From Deltaproteobacteria bacterium HGW-Deltaproteobacteria-4 (GTDB taxonomy: Bacteria; Desulfobacterota; Desulfuromonadia; Desulfuromonadales; UBA2197), in NCBI GenBank assembly GCA_002841765.1, contig PHAV01000016.1, positions 1 through 64,000 on the forward strand: 64,000 nucleotides of DNA, read 5' to 3'. Positions within the stretch are counted from its first letter, which is position 1. The number at the start of each line of letters is the position of its first letter. This document shows positions 16,899 to 25,183 of this stretch, piece by piece. The notes beneath the pieces were generated by a model. That model searched no databases and was not told the DNA's origin. It saw nothing but the letters and a program-made list of their open reading frames with translations. The position numbers and the translations under genes were made by a program.

Positions 16899-17723
16899 TT
16901 ACTTGGTCAGAAGATCAATAAAACCCTGAATTGTCGAGAGCTTGCGTTCCGATTCCGAGTAAAGCTTGGACGAGAAGATAGCTGTCGCCGCATGCCCCGC
17001 CAGAAGCGTGAAGAGCTCATAATCAACCTCGGCAAATTTGGGCTTTTGCACCAAAAGTTTATAGATCACAATGACGCCGATCACGCGCTCTTTGATCTTC
17101 AGGGGGATAACGACAAGGGGGTGATAAAAATCCCGCTCATAGTTATCCATCTGATCGATAAAGTAATTTTCACCGGTCTTGGCCATCTGCCCGACCAGAC
17201 CGTCACCGATGGCGATCGAAGGAACTTCGGAGATCTCCAACCCCTCGGTCATTACCGCCTGCAGTTTATTGGTCTTTTCATCGAGCAGCATGATGGCAAA
17301 TTCTTCGGCGCCAATCAGATTGATGACAATTTCAGTAATGACCTGTAAGACTTCGCGAAAATCGAGGGTGGAATGCAACTGATAGGAAGCGATGTACAGA
17401 TTTGCCAACATGTTGTTTTCGCTTTCGATTTCAACATAGCGATTGGCAAAGTTGGCATTCTCTTCTTCGACCTTCCGGGCGCGTCCGAGAATCTCTTCCT
17501 TTTGCTGTTCGAGTTCCTCGATCCGTTTTCGCATGCGGATGGTTTCCTCGTTATCAACATTACTGCTGCCGTTCTTTAACTGACCTTCAAGCTGAAGGAG
17601 AGAGAAACGCAGCCGCTCATTCTCCTTAAGCAGATCCTGGGTAAAATCCGCCCCTCTCTTAAAGACCTGCAGGAACTCTTCGGCGCGGCGACTTGCGCTC
17701 TTGTCATCGTCCTGTTCACTCAT
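16899..17723 (-). CDS. Coiled-coil plus GAF-domain protein
   Basis: A 274-residue soluble protein. A long coiled coil (about 30-105) carries the heptad-rich ENERLRFSLLQLEGQL and RIEELEQQKEEIL. A GAF domain (about 115-265) follows, with FAIMLLDEKTNKL and VIPLKIKERVIGVIVIY. GAF domains bind small molecules or mediate dimerization. No enzymatic domain is visible. Its place between cheB and a CheY suggests a cytosolic sensory or scaffold role in the chemosensory pathway, which is inference. Confidence 0.82.
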   Translation of the reverse strand: MSEQDDDKSASRRAEEFLQVFKRGADFTQDLLKENERLRFSLLQLEGQLKNGSSNVDNEETIRMRKRIEELEQQKEEILGRARKVEEENANFANRYVEIESENNMLANLYIASYQLHSTLDFREVLQVITEIVINLIGAEEFAIMLLDEKTNKLQAVMTEGLEISEVPSIAIGDGLVGQMAKTGENYFIDQMDNYERDFYHPLVVIPLKIKERVIGVIVIYKLLVQKPKFAEVDYELFTLLAGHAATAIFSSKLYSESERKLSTIQGFIDLLTK

Positions 17724-17770
17724 AAAGTGATCTCCTTCCTTATCGGTACAAGAAATTGGTTGCTATAAAT

Positions 17771-18841
17771 TTAAAGACCGCTCTTGCGCATTATTTCTCC
17801 ACAGACCAAGGCAAGAGGGACAACCGTATCGACACATCCAGTCGCAATCGCCTCCTTGGGCATACCAAAGACCACACTGCTCTCTTCCGATTCAGCAATC
17901 ACGGTCCCCCCCGCCTTTTTTATCGCCATAACCCCTTGGTGGCCATCATTTCCCATCCCGGTGAGAACGACCGCAACAGTTTTGGCGGCAAAGGTTTCCG
18001 CGGCTGAGGTAAAGAGAATATCGACAGAAGGAACATACCGCTGCTCAGGGGAGGGATTGACCACTCTCATCCGGGTCTCCTGCCCACTTCGCTCAAAGAC
18101 CAGATTCTTCCCGCCGGGAGCAATAAAGACCTTTCCCGGCAGGACCAGATCCCCATCGACGGCCTCAGAGATCGTCAGTGCCGAAAGTTTGTTCATCCGC
18201 TCGGCAAAGGCTCGGGTAAAACCCGGGGGCATGTGTTGGGCGATGGCAAACGCCACCGGCAGAGGCTCACGAATGGCGGAAAAGATCGTTTGCAACGCTG
18301 GCGGCCCCCCAGTCGAAGCGCCGATAACGACCATGGCTGTCGTTTGTTTGGTACTCGGAGATTGCCCGCCACTTTTATGGGTGGCGGCAGACAGCGGCAC
18401 CACGCTCTCAACCTGGCGGTTCCGTTGCAGCACCTTACTCATATCGGTTCGACCACCTGAGAGGACCTTGCGTACCAAATCTTCTCGGATATTAAAGAGT
18501 TCGGGAGAGATTCGTGCCGAGGGTTTGGCGACAAAATCGACAGCACCGAAATCGAGGGCACGGAAAACATTTTCATCCTCGGAGCGCGCCGATATGACAA
18601 TTACCGGGGTCGGACGTCCGGCCATAACGATACGCAGGAAGGTGAAGCCGTCCATTCGCGGCATTTCCAGATCCAATGTAATGAGATCGGGTTGTAAATC
18701 AAAGACTTTACGTAACCCTTCTTCACCATCACACGCATAACCGACGACCTCAATGCCGGGGACTGCTTCCAGCATCTTGATTATCGTCCGCCGGTTGAAG
18801 GCGGAATCATCAACGACGAGGACCCGGATTGCCGGAATCAT
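17771..18841 (-). CDS. cheB: Chemotaxis response regulator protein-glutamate methylesterase CheB
   Basis: A 356-residue two-domain enzyme that demethylates and deamidates chemoreceptors. The receiver has VVDDS at 9-13 and phosphoacceptor Asp57 (TLDLEMP). The C-terminal hydrolase carries Ser in GASTGG, His in AQHMPPGF and Asp in GMGNDG. It overlaps cheR by four bases. The presence of cheB and cheR means this array adapts by methylation, although no receptor gene is in the window. Confidence 0.96.
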   Translation of the reverse strand: MIPAIRVLVVDDSAFNRRTIIKMLEAVPGIEVVGYACDGEEGLRKVFDLQPDLITLDLEMPRMDGFTFLRIVMAGRPTPVIVISARSEDENVFRALDFGAVDFVAKPSARISPELFNIREDLVRKVLSGGRTDMSKVLQRNRQVESVVPLSAATHKSGGQSPSTKQTTAMVVIGASTGGPPALQTIFSAIREPLPVAFAIAQHMPPGFTRAFAERMNKLSALTISEAVDGDLVLPGKVFIAPGGKNLVFERSGQETRMRVVNPSPEQRYVPSVDILFTSAAETFAAKTVAVVLTGMGNDGHQGVMAIKKAGGTVIAESEESSVVFGMPKEAIATGCVDTVVPLALVCGEIMRKSGL

Positions 18842-19719
18842 AATCCCTCCGGGAACAAAGACACACCGACAGGAGGCCGCTGGTAGACCATGTCATGAGT
18901 GAAATGGCGCAAGGAGAATTGATTCGAAATATTCATGAGGGACTCGGAATGGCCGAGGAGTAAAAATCCGTCCGGGCGCAAACGTTGATAAAATGTATCG
19001 ATAACCCGCTTTTTCCCTGTTGCGTCAAAATAGATAATGACATTACGACAAAAGACAACGTCCATCTTACCAAGAAGAGAAACTTTCGTTGTGTCAAAGA
19101 GGTTAAGATGACTAATTGTCACCAGATTCTTGACGCGGTCGACGATCTTGTATTTACCTTCATGTTCGACAAAAAAGCGCCTCAGGTAATCTTCGTCGGT
19201 CGTCCGGAAAGACGAGGTTCCGTACACCCCTTTACGTGCAAGATTTAAAACCCTTTGGCTGATATCGGTACCGATAATTTCAATATGCCACCCCTGAAAG
19301 GCCGGCATATCGAGGAGGAGCATCGCAAGGGTATATGGTTCTTCCCCGGAAGAACACCCCGCGCTCCAGATCCGCAGACGCCGCTCCCCTTCCTTCTCTT
19401 TTTGAGCCCGGATCTCCGGCAGTATTTCCCGGACAAAGGTTTTAAGCTGAAAATCTTCGCGGAAAAAATAGGTCTCGTTCGTAGTCAGGGTATTGACGAC
19501 TTCAGTCAATTCGTTTTCGCGCTGGGGACTATAGCGAAGAAGATAATAATAATCTTTAAAGTTCTTAAGCTGGAGTTGCTGCAACCGCTTAGAAAGTCTT
19601 TTTTCGAGGAGATAGCGGTTCTCTTCGTGAAAGTACAGGCCACAGTGCTGATAGACAAGGTCACGCAGCAAACGGAACTCTTCATCCGGCAAGGGGATAT
19701 CCGGAGCAAAGAAGAGCAT
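18838..19719 (-). CDS. cheR: Chemoreceptor methyltransferase CheR
   Basis: A 293-residue S-adenosylmethionine-dependent methyltransferase. The N-terminal helical domain is followed by the SAM-binding WSAGCSSGEEPYTLAM and the CheR-type VFCRNVIIYFD and GHSESL motifs. There is no C-terminal TPR domain. It starts immediately after the stop of the HEAT-repeat gene, so the two are probably translated together. Confidence 0.95.
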   Translation of the reverse strand: MLFFAPDIPLPDEEFRLLRDLVYQHCGLYFHEENRYLLEKRLSKRLQQLQLKNFKDYYYLLRYSPQRENELTEVVNTLTTNETYFFREDFQLKTFVREILPEIRAQKEKEGERRLRIWSAGCSSGEEPYTLAMLLLDMPAFQGWHIEIIGTDISQRVLNLARKGVYGTSSFRTTDEDYLRRFFVEHEGKYKIVDRVKNLVTISHLNLFDTTKVSLLGKMDVVFCRNVIIYFDATGKKRVIDTFYQRLRPDGFLLLGHSESLMNISNQFSLRHFTHDMVYQRPPVGVSLFPEGL

Positions 19720-21729
19720 CTAGTCGCTCTCCCCTGCACAGGGGAAGGAACTCAGTCCCTGGCGAAGAGCAATACAGACTATGTCTTCTTCTTCTACCTG
19801 CAAGCGCTGATGCAATAGGATCTGTCCCTCTGCTGTCCCCCCGTGACCGATCATCTCCGCCACCTTCTGCCGGACCAACCAGTGCCGGTGTCCCAACAAC
19901 TTCTCCCCCCACTGTTCAATCCAGAAAGTTTCTGACGATGTTGATAATTCCTTCAACAGTACCAGAACGACATCGTCGTCAGCATGGTCAAGTTGAGCGG
20001 CAATCTCCTTCTGATCAAATGGTATGTCCTCCTTTATCAAAGTCTCCACTGCCGCTATCACCACCAGTCCAACCGGGTCACGTAGACCACTGCGGACGGC
20101 GGCCAAGGCCTCGACACCGCCGAAACACCCGAGCGCGCGGACAGCTGCAGCCCGAACCCAGGGATCCACGTCCTGCAATACTAACGTGAGCGGCTCGATC
20201 AAGGAGCGAACGGCACTCACAGCCAGGGCTTCAATGGCCTGGCGCCGAACATCACTCTCCTCATCTGTTAATGCCAAGGTCAGCGCCGGACAATGATGCG
20301 GGTTACGTCCATCGAGGTAGCAAATAGCCGAACGCCTGACCAGCGAGGATTCATCCTTCATCGCCAGCAACACTACGGCCTCTGACTCCGCCCCGCCAAG
20401 GCGGCCCAAGACTTGAAGGGCAGCCTGGCGAACCGGTGGCTCAACATGAGTAAAAACATTGCGCACCAGATCGATGACTGAAGCGTGAAACCTCCTCGCA
20501 ATATCCACCAAACCATCAACCGCCGCCTGCCGGACATCATCTTCAGGAACTTCAAGATAACCCGCCAAAGTGGCAATATCCTCGATCCTTCCCAACTGTC
20601 CCAAGGCGCGGAGAAGAATGCTCCGCAGAAAATCGTCCGCCGCTTTCAGTTCAGAAACGAGCAGATCGACAGCACTTTCAACCCCCATTGCGCCAAAGAG
20701 ATAAGCAAGATACGCTTTTTTCTTCTCGGATGCACCGGCCCAGCATTTGGTGAGATCGGCAATGACATCATGCCCCCTTGCGGCCAGGATGGTGACAACA
20801 TCATCAGCAAGGCGGTCGTCGTCAAGATAAGACGCCAGAAGAACGGCACGCTCCTGATCACACTCCCTGCCAAGGATGACCAGAGCCGCTCTCTGCACTG
20901 GCAGTGACGAGCACGCAAGTAACGCAGCGACCCTTTCCAGGTCGGTTGCGGTCAACTGTCCGGTCAGAATCTTCTCGCCACAACGGGACACCAGGCTCTG
21001 TAATGCCAGAATCGCGGCCTCTCGGACATTGCGCATCGAATCATGTAATCCGGCCACCAAGGGAGAAACAGCTGTTTCGTCACCGATCCGGCCCAGAACA
21101 TCAAAGAGAGGTTTTTTCAGTAATCTATTTTCACCCAGACCGACAAGACCCGCTACGGGAATCGCACTGCCAATCCGACCCAGAGCATCAAGGAGGCTGA
21201 ACTGCACGAGAAGATCAGGCGTCGACAAGGAGTTGACCATAAACGGAACGGCACTGGCATCCCGAATCTTGCCGAGATTTTCCGCCGCGGCAGCACGAAC
21301 GTTGGTCTCAACATCATTCTGCAGCAAATGCAACAGTAATGGCGTCGCCTGCCGATTGCCGATATCGCCCAAAATATCAAGAATGAATTTACGTACGTCA
21401 GGGTCGGCTGAATCGGCGGACCGGATCAAGATCGGCAGGACCGGACCTCCTAGTTTTACCAGGATTTCAGCCGCCGCATTCCGCAGACCAGCATTTTCTT
21501 CATCATAAAGAAGGACAAGGATGCGCTCAGCAGAGGTAACGGCACAAGGTAGGGACAGGAAGAGATTGATCGCCTCCTTGCGAATTCGCCAACTGTTATC
21601 ACCCAGCGCCGCACAAACCAAATCGACGCGCTCTTCACCATCGTAGCGGTAAAGGCTTTGCAGCCCGCTTAAGCGAACCTCTTCGTCTGTCGACATAAGA
21701 GCAGATTGTATCAATTGGCAACGATTCAC
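19720..21729 (-). CDS. HEAT-repeat protein in the chemosensory operon
   Basis: A 669-residue alpha-solenoid. At least 15 repeats of about 31 residues are recognisable by the pattern DPxVRxxAxxxLGxIG, for example DPDVRKFILDILGDIG and DPWVRAAAVRALGCFG. No catalytic domain, signal peptide or membrane segment is seen, so it is probably a cytosolic interaction scaffold. It sits between a zinc-ribbon response regulator and cheR. The partner is unknown. HEAT proteins next to che genes recur in deltaproteobacteria, but a mechanism is not established from sequence. Confidence 0.88.
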   Translation of the reverse strand: MNRCQLIQSALMSTDEEVRLSGLQSLYRYDGEERVDLVCAALGDNSWRIRKEAINLFLSLPCAVTSAERILVLLYDEENAGLRNAAAEILVKLGGPVLPILIRSADSADPDVRKFILDILGDIGNRQATPLLLHLLQNDVETNVRAAAAENLGKIRDASAVPFMVNSLSTPDLLVQFSLLDALGRIGSAIPVAGLVGLGENRLLKKPLFDVLGRIGDETAVSPLVAGLHDSMRNVREAAILALQSLVSRCGEKILTGQLTATDLERVAALLACSSLPVQRAALVILGRECDQERAVLLASYLDDDRLADDVVTILAARGHDVIADLTKCWAGASEKKKAYLAYLFGAMGVESAVDLLVSELKAADDFLRSILLRALGQLGRIEDIATLAGYLEVPEDDVRQAAVDGLVDIARRFHASVIDLVRNVFTHVEPPVRQAALQVLGRLGGAESEAVVLLAMKDESSLVRRSAICYLDGRNPHHCPALTLALTDEESDVRRQAIEALAVSAVRSLIEPLTLVLQDVDPWVRAAAVRALGCFGGVEALAAVRSGLRDPVGLVVIAAVETLIKEDIPFDQKEIAAQLDHADDDVVLVLLKELSTSSETFWIEQWGEKLLGHRHWLVRQKVAEMIGHGGTAEGQILLHQRLQVEEEDIVCIALRQGLSSFPCAGESD

Positions 21730-21755
21730 AACAAATGACTCCGTAAAGCTACAGA

Positions 21756-22658
21756 TTACAAGCGATTTTCACGGCGAAAATGTTCGATTAATTCGTTAAA
21801 TGCGTCATCGAGAATCGCGATACGACGGGGGACACTTTCTGGAATCCGTGTCAAAAAGTGTTGACGGCCTTCGGCTATCTCCGCAGCAAAGAGTTCAAAG
21901 AAATTCCCTGAGTGAATCCCTTCTTTCACCTTGGCCTCATCGTACAACGAGATGTCGGAGGCGATAATTCGTGCCAAGCGTTGCGCCTTCGCCAACTCGA
22001 CAAGCTCCATGGGAGCAAGGAGACTCTCTGACTCTTCGGCATTTTGCAACCGGGTCTTAAGTTCATCTATCTCCAGGGGGGTCGGTACCTCCTCTTGAGC
22101 AATCGCCCCCCCCTTCACTTCGTGACAACTTCTTTCAATTAAGTTATTGATTTTCGTGATTAAATCAAGGGGAATATGGTGTTTTTCTATATAATCATCG
22201 GCCCCGTAAAGTGTGGTTGGCCGGCGCTTGTAAGCCATTTTGTTGTAAACCGAGCTTAAAAGCATGATCTTGACACCTTCAAGACCTGGACGTTTGCGGA
22301 CCTTTTCAACCACTTCAAAAGCAAAGAGACCGGGAAGAGCCACATCAACAATGGCAACCTGTGGGGGATGGCGCTCCATAAATTCCAAGGCGGTTTCACC
22401 GTCATGACACGACTTCCACAAAAAATTATGATTGTCAAGAATGCTCCCGACGGTATCACAGAGAACCGGGTCGCTGTGAGCAATAAGGACTTGCGGGGGG
22501 GTCGTTGCCGGCCTGTTTTCGCTGCTACTCGCCCTGACCGGGACCTCTGCCATAAAAGATTCGTTGCAGTGACTGCAACGAATCTTTATCCGCTTCCCTG
22601 AATACCTGGCAGCATCGATACGAACACGTTTTCCGCAATGGTGACAACTGATAATCAT
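21756..22658 (-). CDS. Response regulator with N-terminal zinc ribbon
   Basis: A 300-residue protein. An N-terminal zinc ribbon (Cys5, Cys8, Cys28, Cys31; MJ0042 type) is joined by a linker to a receiver domain (about 55-180, phosphoacceptor Asp105 in IVDVALPG). A helical C-terminal part of about 120 residues has no recognised domain. The zinc ribbon may bind nucleic acid or protein, while the receiver is probably phosphorylated by the CheA of this operon. Output unknown. Confidence 0.85.
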   Translation of the reverse strand: MIISCHHCGKRVRIDAARYSGKRIKIRCSHCNESFMAEVPVRASSSENRPATTPPQVLIAHSDPVLCDTVGSILDNHNFLWKSCHDGETALEFMERHPPQVAIVDVALPGLFAFEVVEKVRKRPGLEGVKIMLLSSVYNKMAYKRRPTTLYGADDYIEKHHIPLDLITKINNLIERSCHEVKGGAIAQEEVPTPLEIDELKTRLQNAEESESLLAPMELVELAKAQRLARIIASDISLYDEAKVKEGIHSGNFFELFAAEIAEGRQHFLTRIPESVPRRIAILDDAFNELIEHFRRENRL

Positions 22659-22673
22659 GAAACCCTCGATGGC

Positions 22674-23216
22674 TTATGGCAGGGAAAGAGCAGAACGGTC
22701 ATCAGCCATGCCAGATGGAGGAATGAAATCGATCATTCGCGACAAGGACAAAAAACGCTCCAGATCAAGGATCATTAAAAGATCGTCGGCACGGTGTGCG
22801 ACTCCAAGGAAGATATCAGTCTCCTGCCCCTGAAAAAATTTCGGCGGGGGCTGTAATTCCTCCCGGACATAACTGCTAACCTCGACGACCTCATCGACAA
22901 CCAGAGCAAAAAGACGGCGGAAGACCAGACAGATGACTATTCGTGTCAAGCGACCGTCAACAGTTGTTGCAACGCCAAAACGCTTACGTAAATCGATGAC
23001 CGGAATCACCGCCCCCCGCAAATTGATGACCCCCTCAATAAAAGGCGGAGAATTAGGGACCGTGGTCACCTTGATCGGACGAATAATCTCTTTGATGCGC
23101 AGAATGTCGATGGCATAAAAAGCGGTGCCAACACGAAACGTGGCGAGTTTGACCTCGACACGAACCATCTTTCCATCCGTTTCCTGCGGAACATTCTCTC
23201 CCAAAGGGCCGATCAT
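22674..23216 (-). CDS. cheW: CheW-like coupling protein 1
   Basis: A 180-residue CheW SH3-like domain protein that couples receptors to CheA. Diagnostic stretches are FYAIDILRIKEIIRP, VINLRGAVIPVIDLR and LALVVDEV-type sequence. It overlaps the upstream CheY by four bases (ATGA). One of two CheW proteins here. Confidence 0.93.
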   Translation of the reverse strand: MIGPLGENVPQETDGKMVRVEVKLATFRVGTAFYAIDILRIKEIIRPIKVTTVPNSPPFIEGVINLRGAVIPVIDLRKRFGVATTVDGRLTRIVICLVFRRLFALVVDEVVEVSSYVREELQPPPKFFQGQETDIFLGVAHRADDLLMILDLERFLSLSRMIDFIPPSGMADDRSALSLP

Positions 23217-23584
23217 CGGTTTAAGAACCGCTGAATAGTTTCAATCACCATCGCTGACTTAAAGGGTTTAGTAATGTACCAATCCGCCTTGACCTCTTCC
23301 CCTTTCGCCATATCTTCCCGCCCCTTTTTTGCGGTGAGAAGAACGACGGGAATATGACTGGTCAAAGGATTTCCCTTGATCTGGCGACAGACTTCAAACC
23401 CATCGATTTCAGGTAACATAACATCAAGGAGGACCAGATCCGGTTTCTCCGTTTCAATGCATTCCAAGGCGTCTCTACCATTGCGCATACTACAAACCTG
23501 ATAACCGCGGGAGGTCAGTAAAATGCTTTCCAACTTAAGCAGACTCTCCTCGTCTTCTACCACCATAATTTTTTGCTTTGCCAT
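23213..23584 (-). CDS. Single-domain CheY-like response regulator
   Basis: A 123-residue receiver. VVEDEE is at 8-13, the phosphoacceptor is Asp54 (LLDVMLP), and the lysine is in ITKPFK. It differs more from the other two stand-alone receivers than they differ from each other, so it may have its own role (for example motor or pilus signalling, or phosphate sink). Confidence 0.92.
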   Translation of the reverse strand: MAKQKIMVVEDEESLLKLESILLTSRGYQVCSMRNGRDALECIETEKPDLVLLDVMLPEIDGFEVCRQIKGNPLTSHIPVVLLTAKKGREDMAKGEEVKADWYITKPFKSAMVIETIQRFLNR

Positions 23585-23602
23585 GGTAAGTTCCCTTTCT
23601 CC

Positions 23603-24364
23603 TCATAAACCATTCGAATCAATCGTTAAAACATTTGCTATATTCAGCAATATCAGTACTTTTCCCTGAACCCGCCCAACACCGTCGAGTAATGCCCTAT
23701 CCTGGCCCGAAAAGATTGCCGGTGGCGGCTCGATCCCCTCTTCTTGAATAGAGGTCACTTGCGTAATCCGGTCGATCAAAAGGCCGGCAAGGAGATCGCC
23801 CTCCTGACAAACAATAATCCGTGAATTTTCGTCAACCGTCGCCACCCCCAATCCCAACCTTCTTTTGAGATCGATGATGGGAATAATATTGCCGCGCAAG
23901 GAGATGATCCCGAGAAGAAAGTCCGGCACCCGGGGGATGGCTGTAATCTCACGAGGCTTAAGAATTTCACGAATCATACTAATGTCAAGGGCATAATCTT
24001 CGCTCCCCAAAGAAAATGCCAGCCAACGTCGCGAAGCGACTTCAACCCTTGCCTCACCGATGGAGCTCTCGAGCAGAAGATCCTCCGCCTGCGGCACCCA
24101 GGAAAAGAGTTGATCGAGACGATCGTCGCCAACCGCAAGCAGCTCCCTCTCCCCACCCGGAGCCGCTGCCGAAGAATCCGCAACCGGAGCGGATGCCATC
24201 GCCTGAGGGGATAACGGTTGTATCACCAACGGGGACGGGGACAGCGACCCTGCTGCAGACGCGGCCTCCTTAGAAACAACCGCATCAGACAGGGGTTCCG
24301 ACCCGGATGTTTTGTGCTCAGACATACCATCCCGGGCTTTCTTTCTGATTTCAGCAATATTCAT
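23603..24364 (-). CDS. cheW: CheW-like coupling protein 2 with long disordered N-terminus
   Basis: A 253-residue protein. The first 85 or so residues are rich in Ser, Ala and Pro with no predicted fold. The CheW domain follows from about 110, with YALDISMIREILKPREITAIP and GIISLRGNIIPIIDLKRRLG split over two segments, and LAGLLIDRITQV. Extended CheW proteins may tether to different receptors. It lies three bases after the ATPase gene. Confidence 0.9.
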   Translation of the reverse strand: MNIAEIRKKARDGMSEHKTSGSEPLSDAVVSKEAASAAGSLSPSPLVIQPLSPQAMASAPVADSSAAAPGGERELLAVGDDRLDQLFSWVPQAEDLLLESSIGEARVEVASRRWLAFSLGSEDYALDISMIREILKPREITAIPRVPDFLLGIISLRGNIIPIIDLKRRLGLGVATVDENSRIIVCQEGDLLAGLLIDRITQVTSIQEEGIEPPPAIFSGQDRALLDGVGRVQGKVLILLNIANVLTIDSNGL

Positions 24365-24367
24365 CGA

Positions 24368-25183
24368 TCATCCGCTCTTAGCGACAAGGTTAAGTTCACT
24401 GAGGATTGCGTCGAGAATCTTCGGGCCAATGTGTCGGGCTTCACGACCAAAACCCTCAAGCAACGCCAGGGAGGCAATGTGATTGATGCGTCGGGGCACA
24501 CCGGAGGAAAACCGGTAAAGAAGTTCCACCGCTTCCGGTAAAAAAAGTCCCGGCGCCCCACCCGCCACCGCCAAACGAAAATCGAGATATTCACCGGTCT
24601 CGACCAGCGATAACGGTTTTAGAGCGTATTGCATGCCAATCCGTTGCCGCAAGGGTTCATAGGCGTGATGCGCAAGGCGTCGTCGTAACTCCGGTTGGCC
24701 CATAAGAACAACACTGAGAAGATTGCGGTCATCCAGCTGGAAATTGGTGAGGAGGCGAATTTCGTCAAAAGTTTCTTTGTAAGGGACGAGTTGAGCTTCA
24801 TCAATCACCAGGACCGGACAGATTCCTTTTTCATAAGCAGCATAAAGCGCCCCGCCAATTTCTTCCAAAAGATCGGTCTTGAATCGCGACGGCTCGACTA
24901 TATCAAGGCGAAGCGCCAAGGTTCGCAAAAATTCGATGGGCGTTAAGCGCGGATTGACCAGAAGAAGAACCTTGTAATCGTCGCCGAGTTCATCCATTAA
25001 GGCGCGGGAAAGGGTGGTCTTACCGCAACCGATATCCCCGGTCAGAAGGATCAGGTCCCGCTCTTCAACGGCATGGATCAAACGCGCCAATGCTTCCCGA
25101 TGCGTCCCACTTAAAAAAAGAAAACGCGGATCAGGAGTCTTACTGAAGGGCCGGTCCTGCAAGCCGTAAAAAGCCTCATACAT
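24368..25183 (-). CDS. ExeA/MshM-type AAA ATPase inside the che operon
   Basis: A 271-residue P-loop ATPase. It opens MYEAFYGLQDRPFSKTPDPRF, the standard ExeA/MshM-like opening. Walker A is GDIGCGKTT, Walker B is VLVIDEAQ, and a PRRINHIASLALL sensor region is near the C-terminus. Start: the ATG at 25183 overlaps the cheA stop by eight bases. A longer frame from 25213 reads back into cheA. It lacks the transmembrane and peptidoglycan-binding parts of full ExeA. Family members help assemble type II secretion, MSHA pili or transposition complexes. The role in a chemosensory operon is unknown. Confidence 0.85.
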   Translation of the reverse strand: MYEAFYGLQDRPFSKTPDPRFLFLSGTHREALARLIHAVEERDLILLTGDIGCGKTTLSRALMDELGDDYKVLLLVNPRLTPIEFLRTLALRLDIVEPSRFKTDLLEEIGGALYAAYEKGICPVLVIDEAQLVPYKETFDEIRLLTNFQLDDRNLLSVVLMGQPELRRRLAHHAYEPLRQRIGMQYALKPLSLVETGEYLDFRLAVAGGAPGLFLPEAVELLYRFSSGVPRRINHIASLALLEGFGREARHIGPKILDAILSELNLVAKSG

